From Acinetobacter sp. C32I (GTDB lineage: Bacteria > Pseudomonadota > Gammaproteobacteria > Pseudomonadales > Moraxellaceae), in the NCBI RefSeq assembly GCF_023702715.1, contig NZ_CP098480.1, positions 248,001 through 312,000 of the forward strand: a stretch of 64,000 bases of DNA. The letters are read 5' to 3'. Below, in pieces: positions 42,856 through 52,517 of this stretch. The notes under the pieces were generated by a model. The model was not told where the DNA came from and did no database searches. It saw only the letters and a program-made list of their open reading frames with translations. Within the stretch, counting starts at the first letter, position 1, and each line of letters begins with the position of its first letter. A program made the position numbers and the translations under genes.

Positions 42856-43074
42856 TTAATCAACTGTACCAACTACTGGTATTAATTGCGGTCCAGCCAA
42901 TCTGGCCTTTCCAATTATTTCTAAAAGTTCATCATAAGTTAATTCAAACTTATCTTCACTATCAAAAAAATACTCAACATTCTTTCCTTTAAGCTCGGGC
43001 GGTTTTTCTGGTACAAAACGCTTAGGAATAAGGATCTGTGCAAGTTGTTGGTTCGACAAATTAAATATATGCAT
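42856..43074 (-). CDS. Small hypothetical protein downstream of umuC
   Basis: The protein has 72 residues and is acidic. It lies 5 bp from the end of the UmuC gene, and the SD-spacing suggests co-transcription. No family is recognised. Its position in an SOS-type operon suggests DNA-damage expression. Confidence 0.6.
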   Translation of the reverse strand: MHIFNLSNQQLAQILIPKRFVPEKPPELKGKNVEYFFDSEDKFELTYDELLEIIGKARLAGPQLIPVVGTVD

Positions 43075-43079
43075 AGTGA

Positions 43080-44375
43080 TTATCCGATTCTAAAAAGTTC
43101 GTTCCAGTTGGTGAGATATGAGGGGGAGCGGCGGTTTTGATTCATTTGCCAAATAGCTTTCGTGTCATTGCAAAGGCCAAGCGAAACATGATCTTTTCCG
43201 TATTTCTCTTTGATTGCTTCCATCGTTTGTGAAAGCTTTTCACGTTGCTTTCGATGCGTGTAGTCAGTGAAAAGATCAGGTACAAATTTAGACTTAGGAA
43301 TTAACTCGAGCAGAACAATTCCTGCCTTTTTGTATTTGAATCCCTTCTTGTAGATCTGATCGATACCTTTCATTGCAGCACGTGTGATTTCGAGTAAATC
43401 ATCTGTATGTTCAGGCATTTGTACGATGATGTACGGCGAATAACGCTCATCCTTATTAAACTTTCCAGTCTGTATAAACACGCCAATCATCTTGCATATA
43501 GAGCCATCATGCCGCATACGTTCAACGCCTCGAGTCACAAATAAACGCACCGAAGATTTTATGTCGTCTTTCTCGTAAACTGGCTGGCCATATGATCTAC
43601 TGCTAATAATCTGCTGCTTAGAGGGATTCTCATTTTCGATATCAATGCATGAAACGCCTTGCAGCTCACGTACAGTTTTTTCCATTACGATAGAAAATGA
43701 TTTTTTAATCTCTTTCGGATTTGACTCAATCAGATCCAATACAGACTTAATGTTCATTAAGTTTAGTTTCTTACAGTTTTGTCGGCCTACTCCCCAAACT
43801 TCACCAACGTCCACTGCAGCAAGTAATTGTTCTGCTGAACATGGGTCCATTTCTGCTAAATTACATACCCCATTGAAATACTTGTATTTCTTAGCTATAT
43901 GGTTGGAAATTTTAGCCTCTGTTTTACTACGGCCAATTCCAATACAACAGGGCAATCCTAACCATTGTTGGGCCTTAATTCTCATTTCTTGAGCGTATGC
44001 AGTTAAATCAAAGTTCTTCTCGAAGGTTGTAAGCTCTAAAAAGCACTCATCAATACTATAAATTTCTTGTTCGCCTGGTGCGACATACTGGCCAAGCATC
44101 AACATAAAGCGCCGTGACATTTCGGCGTATAGTGCGTAATTGCTTGATAGAACTTGAATGTTATGTTTTTTTACGATGTCCTCGATCTGGAACAATGGCA
44201 CACCCATCTTGATGCCTAGATCCTTCGATTCTTGGCTACGTGCAACGGCGCAGCCATCATTATTACTGAGCACAATTACTGGCCGATCATTGAGCGCAGG
44301 ATTAAAAACACGTTCGCATGAGGCGTACATGTTATTGACATCCACTAGCGCGAATATCCTGGTATTACTTTTCAT
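43080..44375 (-). CDS. umuC: Y-family DNA polymerase (UmuC-like)
   Basis: The protein has 431 residues from ATG 44375; a longer frame to 44438 would run into umuD. LVDVNNMYASCERVFNP holds the first catalytic Asp of the palm, SIDECFLEL has the DE pair and GIGRSKTEAKI follows. With UmuD' it forms Pol V, which bypasses lesions. The start lies 15 bp past the umuD stop. Prophage-carried umuDC operons occur in several species. Confidence 0.92.
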   Translation of the reverse strand: MKSNTRIFALVDVNNMYASCERVFNPALNDRPVIVLSNNDGCAVARSQESKDLGIKMGVPLFQIEDIVKKHNIQVLSSNYALYAEMSRRFMLMLGQYVAPGEQEIYSIDECFLELTTFEKNFDLTAYAQEMRIKAQQWLGLPCCIGIGRSKTEAKISNHIAKKYKYFNGVCNLAEMDPCSAEQLLAAVDVGEVWGVGRQNCKKLNLMNIKSVLDLIESNPKEIKKSFSIVMEKTVRELQGVSCIDIENENPSKQQIISSRSYGQPVYEKDDIKSSVRLFVTRGVERMRHDGSICKMIGVFIQTGKFNKDERYSPYIIVQMPEHTDDLLEITRAAMKGIDQIYKKGFKYKKAGIVLLELIPKSKFVPDLFTDYTHRKQREKLSQTMEAIKEKYGKDHVSLGLCNDTKAIWQMNQNRRSPSYLTNWNELFRIG

Positions 44376-44389
44376 GTTTATTCTTCTTG

Positions 44390-45016
44390 TTATGACCGGT
44401 AATGCATACGCTTTAAGTTGAATGTCACCACGCCCCATACAACCACGGTTTGGTTGTCTGCAGGGATGATGTGTTCATAAGCGGGATTTTCAGCTTTTAG
44501 CCAGACTTTCGGTAGAGGGTAATCCTCATCACCAAAGATCTCTTTAATCTCGTTCTTGGACATTTTAGAGGTGATCATAAGCCGCTTAATCGTTGAGTCT
44601 TTATTATCGATTAAGGCAACTACGATATCCTGGTGAGCAGCCTCTATGCTGCGATCGATGATAATTGGATCATCAATTTCAAGACCAGCACCAAGCATTG
44701 ACTCACTGTCTACGCGGGCCATGAAAGAGGATATTGGGTTGTGAATGAGGTATTCATTTAGATCAACCGTTGTATCTAAATCATCTTTGGTGGCGAATGC
44801 AGGACCTGCAGGTATGCGCTCTAATGCCATCGGAATAGAGGTTTTTGATTTTGGCAGGATAGGTGTAAGCCCAAGCTTATCAATCAGATCCGTTTGCATT
44901 GAGATCTGTTCTAGCAAGGTATTGATAGTCGGGCTAGGTTTCCCGTCTTGGCCCATGAGAGTCTGTAGACTCGTCCATGCGCCTTCCGAGAAGTAGATTG
45001 GCAACTTCTTAGACAT
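44390..45016 (-). CDS. umuD: Long UmuD-like S24 peptidase (UmuDAb type)
   Basis: The protein has 208 residues, much longer than E. coli UmuD (139). The N-terminal 75 residues are an extension seen in Acinetobacter UmuDAb, which is a LexA-like SOS repressor. The cleavage site is Ala-Gly in ERIPAGPAFA (about 70-79). The catalytic Ser is in VDSESMLGAG and Lys in STIKRLMI. It may both form Pol V and repress SOS genes, as UmuDAb does by published work. No clear operator is visible upstream. Confidence 0.88.
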   Translation of the reverse strand: MSKKLPIYFSEGAWTSLQTLMGQDGKPSPTINTLLEQISMQTDLIDKLGLTPILPKSKTSIPMALERIPAGPAFATKDDLDTTVDLNEYLIHNPISSFMARVDSESMLGAGLEIDDPIIIDRSIEAAHQDIVVALIDNKDSTIKRLMITSKMSKNEIKEIFGDEDYPLPKVWLKAENPAYEHIIPADNQTVVVWGVVTFNLKRMHYRS

Positions 45017-45172
45017 TTGGTTTCTCCTACGCTACAAGGCGTGTTTGGATTTACCTTTTTAGGATAAGGTTTTTACCATTAGAATTTCAAATTTATTTAT
45101 CTGTGGATAAACAAGAACAAGTCAAAAGTTGTCGCGGGTTAATGTGTGTTTGGTCGGGAAAGGTTCGGCTCA

Positions 45173-46522
45173 TTACTCTAAGAGCTTCGAAATATCTTGA
45201 ATATTATTTTTGATTTGCTCAGCAACAGCTATTTGCCCAAAAGATCTTACAGTTGATTCGCTGAGTGTTTTAAGAGCAAAAACAGACTGATTAATCTTAT
45301 CCAATCTTTCTAAAATTAACTCAAAATTAAGGTCGTTTGTACGCTTAGATATTTCGGGGATTAGAGTGAAATTATAATCATTTAAGTCGTTTAATTTTAT
45401 TAGTGCTAAATTAATAATATTAATTTTAAAAAGAATTTGATTAAGCTGATTGGACAAAGAGAAAAAATTATGTTCATTGAGCTTTGCTGCAAGATTCTTG
45501 AAATTTTGTTCTTTATGAGCTTGATGATCTATCTCTAAAGACTGATTAATATCACTATAAGATTCTATTTTGATTTGTACATTCAAAAAGTCGTCTGATT
45601 TTTTAAGAAATCCTACAGAATCAAAAATGTGAAAATCATTTATATTAGCGTTAGATAATATTTCTTGTTTTAACTCAGGGCGTGCACCTAGAATTTTATC
45701 TCCGCTTTGATTAATAATACTTAACCAATCTATTTTTTTATCATCAGTAATAAATACTATATTTTGGATATTTTTATCTTGAGAATAATTAATCATTTGT
45801 TTGAAAATAATTAAGTCGCCGAATTTAGATTTGTAGTTTAAATTATCAAATGAAAATATTTCATTCTTGTCATTGTCTTGGAAGCCTGGTGGAGTTTTAT
45901 ATAGATACCTTTCTTCCCCTTCTTCGAATAACTTATCTAACTCAAGTTGATTTTGAAATATATTTTGACCTATAGCATTTCCTTTGAAAATTAAATCAAG
46001 TTTATCTCTTATGGAGTCAGAAGAAGTAACAAATATTCTTTTACCTTCATGTGCTGATACTAACTTATTTATTTCTATTGTTTTTTCTTTTATTTTTGAA
46101 TTGATTTCTTTTATACTTTTTTCAATTTCACCAACTAAATCCGATAAAGCGGAATAGACATCTGGAAAAGTTTTTTGAATGGAGTAAGTTTTTTGAATAT
46201 CAGATAATAAATTATTATTTAACTGAAAGAGCTTATTATATTCACTTATCTTGTTTTGCAAGTCAGTAAAGTATTGGCTTCGACGAACAATTACACCTGC
46301 TCTATTTCTTTGATATTCTAGGGCAACATGGTAAGGGATCCATACTTTTTCATCTATTTGTGAAAGTACTTGGAAAAAATCTTTTCTAGTCTGGTCATTA
46401 TAAGAATATAAATTCAAAAGTACACTTGTATCAAAGATGAAACGAGTATTTGGACTTAACCAAATATCTTTTAATTTTTTGTCATCTACGTTGCTATAAA
46501 AAGAAGAGAATTGGTCTTTCAT
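45173..46522 (-). CDS. PIN-like domain protein, candidate defence nuclease
   Basis: The protein has 449 residues and is very AT-rich. The N-terminus FIFDTSVLLNLYSYN (residues 29-43) is the first strand of a PIN-like domain with its catalytic Asp. WIPYHVALEYQRNR holds the conserved Glu. KFGDLIIFKQMI and IVFITDDKKIDWL (about 230-262) hold the later Asp residues. The rest is long coiled coil. PIN_8-type proteins like this are probable RNases found in mobile elements. It lies in the attR-side cargo block and lacks the hexamer. Confidence 0.8.
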   Translation of the reverse strand: MKDQFSSFYSNVDDKKLKDIWLSPNTRFIFDTSVLLNLYSYNDQTRKDFFQVLSQIDEKVWIPYHVALEYQRNRAGVIVRRSQYFTDLQNKISEYNKLFQLNNNLLSDIQKTYSIQKTFPDVYSALSDLVGEIEKSIKEINSKIKEKTIEINKLVSAHEGKRIFVTSSDSIRDKLDLIFKGNAIGQNIFQNQLELDKLFEEGEERYLYKTPPGFQDNDKNEIFSFDNLNYKSKFGDLIIFKQMINYSQDKNIQNIVFITDDKKIDWLSIINQSGDKILGARPELKQEILSNANINDFHIFDSVGFLKKSDDFLNVQIKIESYSDINQSLEIDHQAHKEQNFKNLAAKLNEHNFFSLSNQLNQILFKINIINLALIKLNDLNDYNFTLIPEISKRTNDLNFELILERLDKINQSVFALKTLSESTVRSFGQIAVAEQIKNNIQDISKLLE

Positions 46523-46584
46523 TAGAGATTAGGTTTTAAAAATAATTTTTGGATTTTATAAAAAAATGTAGAAAAAGGAAATTC

Positions 46585-47211
46585 TTATTTAATAATTTGG
46601 GATTTAGGCGCTGCTTTATATTCTTCTCGTGGTATCTCAATTAAAAAGTCTTTAGCTTGTTCATGACTGCATCCTAGCCAATCATTGCGTCTACCTTTCG
46701 GAATAACCACAATTGAGCGCTTTTCATCGTCTGGCGCGTGAAATTGATTCATAAGGGGATGATCATCTGCATTGATCGTTAACATGCTCATGGAGATAAT
46801 CGGTTCGCCGTTTACTGTGGCATGTTCATAAATACCGGCTACGGTGAAAGGCATGTCATCTTCACGATAGATCCCGTACCAGTGTGATTTTCCGTCAATA
46901 TATTTCGGCTCGAAAATCGTTTCTACTGGAATCAAGCAAAATTGATGCTTTGCCCAGGCATGGCGGAAGCTTGGTTTTGTGGCCACAGTTTCCGATCTAG
47001 CGTTATATGTGTTTTTTATTTTTTTTAGATCATCAACCCAGTTCGGTACCAGACCAAACCTAGCCGCTCGCCATTCTAAACCGTGATCAGTAGAAATAAT
47101 GATTGGGCCATCATAGCCAGGGAATAGGTCCGCTTTATAGTCAAAGGTCGGCTCATATAAGTTTAATAATTGTGCTCGACTTCGTGAAATAGGTTCATAG
47201 TTAGCGCACAT
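46585..47211 (-). CDS. SRAP family DNA-protein crosslink protein (YedK-like)
   Basis: The protein has 208 residues from ATG 47211. This start is chosen because it puts the catalytic Cys at position 2 (MCANYEP); an in-frame ATG 12 bp upstream would not. NARSETVATKPSFRHAW, CLIPVETIFEP and the TINADDHPLMNQFHAPD region are typical. SRAP proteins shield abasic sites in single-stranded DNA by covalent crosslink. It belongs to the SOS-linked block with umuDC. Confidence 0.92.
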   Translation of the reverse strand: MCANYEPISRSRAQLLNLYEPTFDYKADLFPGYDGPIIISTDHGLEWRAARFGLVPNWVDDLKKIKNTYNARSETVATKPSFRHAWAKHQFCLIPVETIFEPKYIDGKSHWYGIYREDDMPFTVAGIYEHATVNGEPIISMSMLTINADDHPLMNQFHAPDDEKRSIVVIPKGRRNDWLGCSHEQAKDFLIEIPREEYKAAPKSQIIK

Positions 47212-47436
47212 GTTACTCTCCATGTTTTGAATAAATATTATGCGCCCGCTAAATGTTTGTTTGTTGAGTGACCATGTGTATTTTTTTAATTCATTCTATG
47301 AAATCCCTTCGGGGAATGGTTCCGTAAAGGTCTGATTATATTGATATTAGTTTTATAGTTTTCGTGTGTTTTTATATGCTTTAAAATGACACTATTTTAA
47401 TATTATTCAATGGTTTGTATCATTTAGGGCGCAATC

Positions 47437-47482
47437 TTGACATCGTAGAGGTCTCCAGTTCGAGTCTGGATATACCTACCAA
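47437..47482 (+). repeat. attR core (46-bp direct repeat)
   Basis: It is identical to 3388-3433. It holds only the 3' part of tRNA-Val, so it is not a functional tRNA. Chromosomal DNA resumes to its right, including the original terminator. Confidence 0.93.
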
Positions 47483-47507
47483 GATTCTCGCTTTATCAGC
47501 GATTTAT

Positions 47508-47537
47508 AACCCACCTCAATAGGTGGGTTTTTCTTTT
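47508..47537 (+). terminator. Chromosomal terminator of tRNA-Val, displaced by the prophage
   Basis: AACCCACCT pairs with AGGTGGGTT and is followed by TTTCTTTTTT. It nearly matches 3459-3486. Confidence 0.85.
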
Positions 47538-47701
47538 TTAGAGAATCTTGTCTTATTTAAAAATAATTATGAAATTTTAATAAGAAAATTAACGTCTGAT
47601 ATAATGAATTGACTATAAAAATTCCTAAATGAGATTGATTGGAATTAGGTCTTGAATGATGTTTGAATTTGATCTTTATTATTTTAAAGGGGTGGAATAA
47701 C

Positions 47702-47956
47702 ATGAAAATATTGAGTACAGCTTTATTATGTATATCAATTATTGTCTCAATTGGTGGTTCAGCTTATTACTTAAAACAAGAACCTAAAACTTTGATTGAA
47801 ACAAATTATGGTTCTGTAAATTTAGGTCAAGTATTTGCTGAATCTGTTTTAATGACAGTTGAGATTGATGGTTTTTCTGGGCATCAAGATTATGATGTTG
47901 TTTTAAATCAAGGAAGTTTTTTCGAAGCTAAAAAGAGGCTATGGAAAGAAAAATGA
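47702..47956 (+). CDS. Hypothetical exported or membrane-anchored protein
   Basis: The protein has 84 residues from ATG 47702 (GGGGTGG before it); an upstream in-frame ATG at 47663 lacks a ribosome site. The N-terminus (MKILSTALLCISIIVSIGG) is a signal anchor. The remainder is unknown. It overlaps the next gene by 16 bp, suggesting a pair. It lies just outside attR. Confidence 0.6.
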   Translation: MKILSTALLCISIIVSIGGSAYYLKQEPKTLIETNYGSVNLGQVFAESVLMTVEIDGFSGHQDYDVVLNQGSFFEAKKRLWKEK

Positions 47957-48264
47957 AACTTATATTCATTGACTCTCCTGAAAGTGAAAAAATTAGCTAT
48001 GATATTGCAACAGTTACTAGTGATAGAGATGTAGTCATTATAACAGCAATTCGTTACAACAGCTCAAATTTTATGAATCAGCCTTATATTCTTACTATGA
48101 GTAAGAAAACATATAAAATTAAAAAAGATGAGCCTGTAAAATCTTCTTTAGAAAAATTTGTGGATGATGCAATAGCTATAAATAAGAAAGATGTCGCCAA
48201 TCGATTGTACATTACAAATAAAGAGCTTTATGGATTGGTCGTTGAGAAAGACCCAAAGTCATAA
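47941..48264 (+). CDS. Hypothetical protein, partner of upstream small gene
   Basis: The protein has 107 residues and is AT-rich. Start ATG 47941 or in-frame ATG 47953. It appears to be a small alpha/beta domain (KLIFIDSPESEKISYDIATV). The function is unknown. It is translationally coupled to the gene before it. Confidence 0.55.
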   Translation: MERKMKLIFIDSPESEKISYDIATVTSDRDVVIITAIRYNSSNFMNQPYILTMSKKTYKIKKDEPVKSSLEKFVDDAIAINKKDVANRLYITNKELYGLVVEKDPKS

Positions 48265-48737
48265 ATTAGACAAAGCTATTTTGAATTGATATGTACAACT
48301 GACCTTGTGTAATTGGTTTTATCGGAATGAATATGCAATCTATTGAAAATGTAATTCCATAAAGATTTAATCTAGCTGTTGATACTTGGGTAGGGTGACG
48401 AGGTATAGTTAGAAATTAAAAAATATCAGCAAGTGACATGTATATGGTGGGCTTCTTATAGTTCATAATTTTGAGGGCTTGACCAAGCCTAATATTGGTG
48501 CTAATTTAATCAATAAGGAAGTCATATACTATTTGGGATTTAAGAGAAATCTTGCCTAAATGAACAAAGATATGACAACCTGAACACACAGCTAACAACG
48601 AACGAAACGGTTTAGATCGTTTTTAAAAATGTTCAAGGTTGTAGAAAAGCCCGTTAATCGGGCTTTTTTAATGCCGATTATTTTTGAATGAAATTTAGAC
48701 TATAGTGAAATAAAGATTGGAGGAGCAATAGGGGATT
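48265..48737. other. Intergenic stretch, 473 bp
   Basis: No convincing gene is seen on either strand. It is AT-rich, with one clear rightward intrinsic terminator (48645-48670) near its end. A rightward transcript from the 47702-48264 pair could end there. Confidence 0.6.
48645..48670 (+). terminator. Intrinsic terminator
   Basis: AAAAGCCCG-TTAAT-CGGGCTTTTTT. Confidence 0.85.
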
Positions 48738-48740
48738 GTG

Positions 48741-48964
48741 ATGCTGATGTTTATTATTTTGGTCATCGTGATTGGTTTGGTTTTATTAGTGTTCTTCGCA
48801 AAGAAAACAGATGCTACACAGGATACATCTGATTATAGTTATCCTTATTCTTCCACAACTTCGAACTGTGATTCATTTCAGGACAATAATGATCAACGTA
48901 TAGATGATTGTGGTTCTAGAGTTCAGACTCAAGCGGTTGTGATAGTCGTAGCAATAATGATTAA
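48741..48964 (+). pseudogene. Small membrane protein gene with a C-terminal frameshift
   Basis: The frame begins ATG 48741 after a GGAGG site with a hydrophobic anchor (MFIILVIVIGLVLLVFFAKK) and continues to DDCGS. After TCT at 48914-48917 the frame shifts to QTQAVVIVV and runs into the next terminator. Dropping one AG from the AGAG there restores SSSDSSGCDSRSNND and a TAA at 48962-48964. The Ser/Asp-rich ending matches the preceding composition better, so a 2-nt AG gain is likely. Confidence 0.5.
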
Positions 48965-49003
48965 AAAAAACGTGTACCCCTTGAGGGTAAGAGGTACACG
49001 TTA
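48963..49003 (-). terminator. Terminator of the pirin gene
   Basis: On the minus strand AACGTGTACC pairs with GGTACACGTT and is followed by TTTTTT. It lies 8 bp from the pirin stop. Confidence 0.85.
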
Positions 49004-49011
49004 AACCGAGC

Positions 49012-49695
49012 TTAAGGTAGGTCAAACCAAATCATTTGACTGTCTTGTAATGCAGTAATGGTTGCAGTCTCATCAAATAGTAAAGCATCGCCTGCTTTAA
49101 CCAAATGATCGGCAATCATTACTTCACCTGAAATCACATGCACATAGTTTACTTTTTTCTGTGCTGTAATCTCTAAATGTTGATCTTTCTCAATGACTGC
49201 AGTTTTCACTTCAGCATTTTGACGGATCGACATTGGCGCAGATCCATCACCAGCAATCAAGTGCCACTGGTTTGGATGATCTTTCGGATTCAGCTGAATT
49301 TGCTGATAAGTTGGTTCAGCATCTTGTACATTCGGTTGAATCCAAATCTGTAATAGATGCACCGCTTTATCATGCTTGTTCATTTCACTGTGGGTGACCC
49401 CAGTTCCAGCGCTCATCAACTGCCATTCACCGGCATTGATCTGGCCTTCATTACCCATGCTGTCTTTATGGGAAATGGTGCCATCAAGTACACAGGTCAA
49501 GATTTCCATGTTGTCATGGGGATGAGTACCGAAACCATTATGCGCAGCAACCGTATCATCGTTAATCACGCGAAGCGCACTGACGCCCATATATTTAGGG
49601 TTATACCAGCTACCAAATGAAAAGCTATGATAGGTGTCTAACCAGCCTGCTTTGACATGACCACGGTTTTCACTACGATGTAGATAAGCATTCAT
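49012..49695 (-). CDS. Pirin family protein (YhaK/YhhW-like)
   Basis: The protein has 227 residues. The cupin metal site is seen as GTHPHDNMEIL and TGVTHSEMN, with the His/His/Glu/His pattern. HSFSFGSWYNPKYMG near the start is typical. Bacterial pirins can be quercetin-2,3-dioxygenases and stress-linked. It is monocistronic with its own terminator. Confidence 0.9.
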   Translation of the reverse strand: MNAYLHRSENRGHVKAGWLDTYHSFSFGSWYNPKYMGVSALRVINDDTVAAHNGFGTHPHDNMEILTCVLDGTISHKDSMGNEGQINAGEWQLMSAGTGVTHSEMNKHDKAVHLLQIWIQPNVQDAEPTYQQIQLNPKDHPNQWHLIAGDGSAPMSIRQNAEVKTAVIEKDQHLEITAQKKVNYVHVISGEVMIADHLVKAGDALLFDETATITALQDSQMIWFDLP

Positions 49696-49830
49696 CTTTC
49701 ATCTCCCAAATTATTGTGTTTTGCTTAATGCTTATATTATCGATTCATTATGACGATAAATAGTCTTTAATTGCGACATATTGTTCTATAAATGCAATGA
49801 TTCGATAATGCGTATTTTCTTGAATAGAAT

Positions 49831-49862
49831 AAAAAAGGCTGAATAAAAATATTCAGCCTTTT
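49831..49862. terminator. Terminator after argG
   Basis: AAAAGGCTGAATA pairs with TATTCAGCCTTTT, giving T-runs on both strands. It probably serves argG on the minus strand. Confidence 0.9.
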
Positions 49863-49890
49863 CAAGTAGGTAAATTAATTTACCCATCTT

Positions 49891-51246
<1,356 letters not shown>

Positions 51247-51260
51247 CTATTTCGAAATAG
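51247..51260. promoter_or_regulatory. Palindrome in argG leader
   Basis: CTATTTCGAAATAG is perfectly self-complementary and lies 12 bp before the argG ATG. It may be a regulator site or leader hairpin. The evidence is symmetry only. Confidence 0.35.
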
Positions 51261-51509
51261 GCACCCTAATACTTCGGTGACCAAAGAGAATTTATACGTC
51301 CCGTACTATATCACTTTTCAAATCGATTTTTTTTCTGTTAGGAAAGGAATTCTTTTTTTTTCATTTGAAAAATAGATTAACATCAGAAAAATATAAAGTT
51401 TTACGATAAGCATTCACAATAAGGCGTTAACAGACCCTGAACTTTAAAAAATCTCACATGAAAAGTACATCAAGAGGTTGCAAGCACTCTTTATAAAAAA
51501 GTGTCTTAG

Positions 51510-52361
51510 TTAAAGTGAATCATTTAAACCAATAAATTGCTTCTCAATTGGGGTAAATACATGATCGTGACGTGCAATTAGATAAAGACCGATATCCCGA
51601 TACTGTTCAGGCGTTTCTCGATAGTATTGGATGTTATATTTTTCAATCAAAGATTTGGCAATCATCGAGATGCCCATACCTAATTGGGTAAAGTGAATTA
51701 GAGCTTCATGATCGTAAATATGGGTGAGTTCACCCTTTTTAAGGTTATAGTCTGTGTAGATGCTGTCTAAGGTGGTGGCGTAGCAGCATTGTTCAGAAGC
51801 CAGCAAGATATTTTGATGATTCAGAGATTCTTCGAGACTGTCATGGTTGATCATGTTTTTACCAATAATTACCAGTTGATCATCCGCTTTTTGAATATAT
51901 TGCAGATTTTTATGTTTAGGATGTCCTAGGGCATAAGCAATATCCAAATTGCCCGCTAAAATCTCATCCTCAATATAACCTGTTGGGCCTGTTTTCATGG
52001 TGATGGAAAGATCAGGGTAGGCTTCATAGAGCTGACTAAATGAAGGGTAGAAACGCATCCCGCCTAGACTAGTATTGGTGCCAAAGCGTAAAACGCTTTC
52101 TTGCTGATAGATTTTATTTTCAGTTTCTTCCCAAGTAAAAATCATTTTTTTGTATTGGGCGTATAAATTCATACCTGATTCAGTCAGTTCAACGCCTTTA
52201 GGCTTACGAATAAACAGTTGGCGTTTATAGTGATTTTCAATCTTTTTAATTTTCGCAGTCATATTGGACTGTAAATAATTGAGCTTATTTGCCGCGGCAG
52301 TAATGCTTTTCAGCTCTGCCACAGTCACAAATGATCGGATATCGCTAATATCAATATTCAC
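51510..52361 (-). CDS. LysR-type transcription regulator
   Basis: The protein has 283 residues. The N-terminal helix-turn-helix (IRSFVTVAELKSITAAANKLNYLQSNMTAKIKKIE) is standard. The C-terminal effector-binding domain starts at about 90. It is divergent from the EamA transporter gene with 156 bp between, where it probably acts. Confidence 0.92.
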   Translation of the reverse strand: MNIDISDIRSFVTVAELKSITAAANKLNYLQSNMTAKIKKIENHYKRQLFIRKPKGVELTESGMNLYAQYKKMIFTWEETENKIYQQESVLRFGTNTSLGGMRFYPSFSQLYEAYPDLSITMKTGPTGYIEDEILAGNLDIAYALGHPKHKNLQYIQKADDQLVIIGKNMINHDSLEESLNHQNILLASEQCCYATTLDSIYTDYNLKKGELTHIYDHEALIHFTQLGMGISMIAKSLIEKYNIQYYRETPEQYRDIGLYLIARHDHVFTPIEKQFIGLNDSL

Positions 52362-52517
52362 GGCAAGTCCTCAATATTTCAGTTCGAAAGGTGTTATCAA
52401 AAAGAATGAATTGAATTAGGTATCAAAAAAAATGATGTATCTATTAAAACATAGCATTATTCATGATGTCATTTATTTTATACACTAAGCTTACTTTTTA
52501 TCGGTTGAGTACAACAC

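Larger units (their letters stand above)
3388..47482. mobile_element. Complete temperate myovirus prophage in tRNA-Val
   Basis: The element is bounded by 46-bp direct repeats. It contains, in order, integrase, excisionase, recombination genes, repressor/Cro switch, replication genes, terminase, portal, capsid, neck, contractile sheath and tube, tape measure, baseplate, tail fibres, holin, endolysin and a leftward lysogeny block next to attR. No obviously broken structural gene is seen, so it may be inducible. Cargo genes sit at the attL end, between early and late genes, between tape measure and baseplate, and beside attR. The sheath, tube and J-like baseplate genes mark it as a myovirus. Confidence 0.95.

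Noticed and set aside
47437..47481. Second tRNA-Val
   Set aside because: Only the 3' part from the anticodon loop onward is present; it is the attR copy.
3434..47482. CGCCGT as DNA uptake or FtsK-orienting signal
   Set aside because: Orientation is mixed and does not switch at any point, and the chromosome next to it lacks it, which does not fit known uptake or polarity signals of the host.
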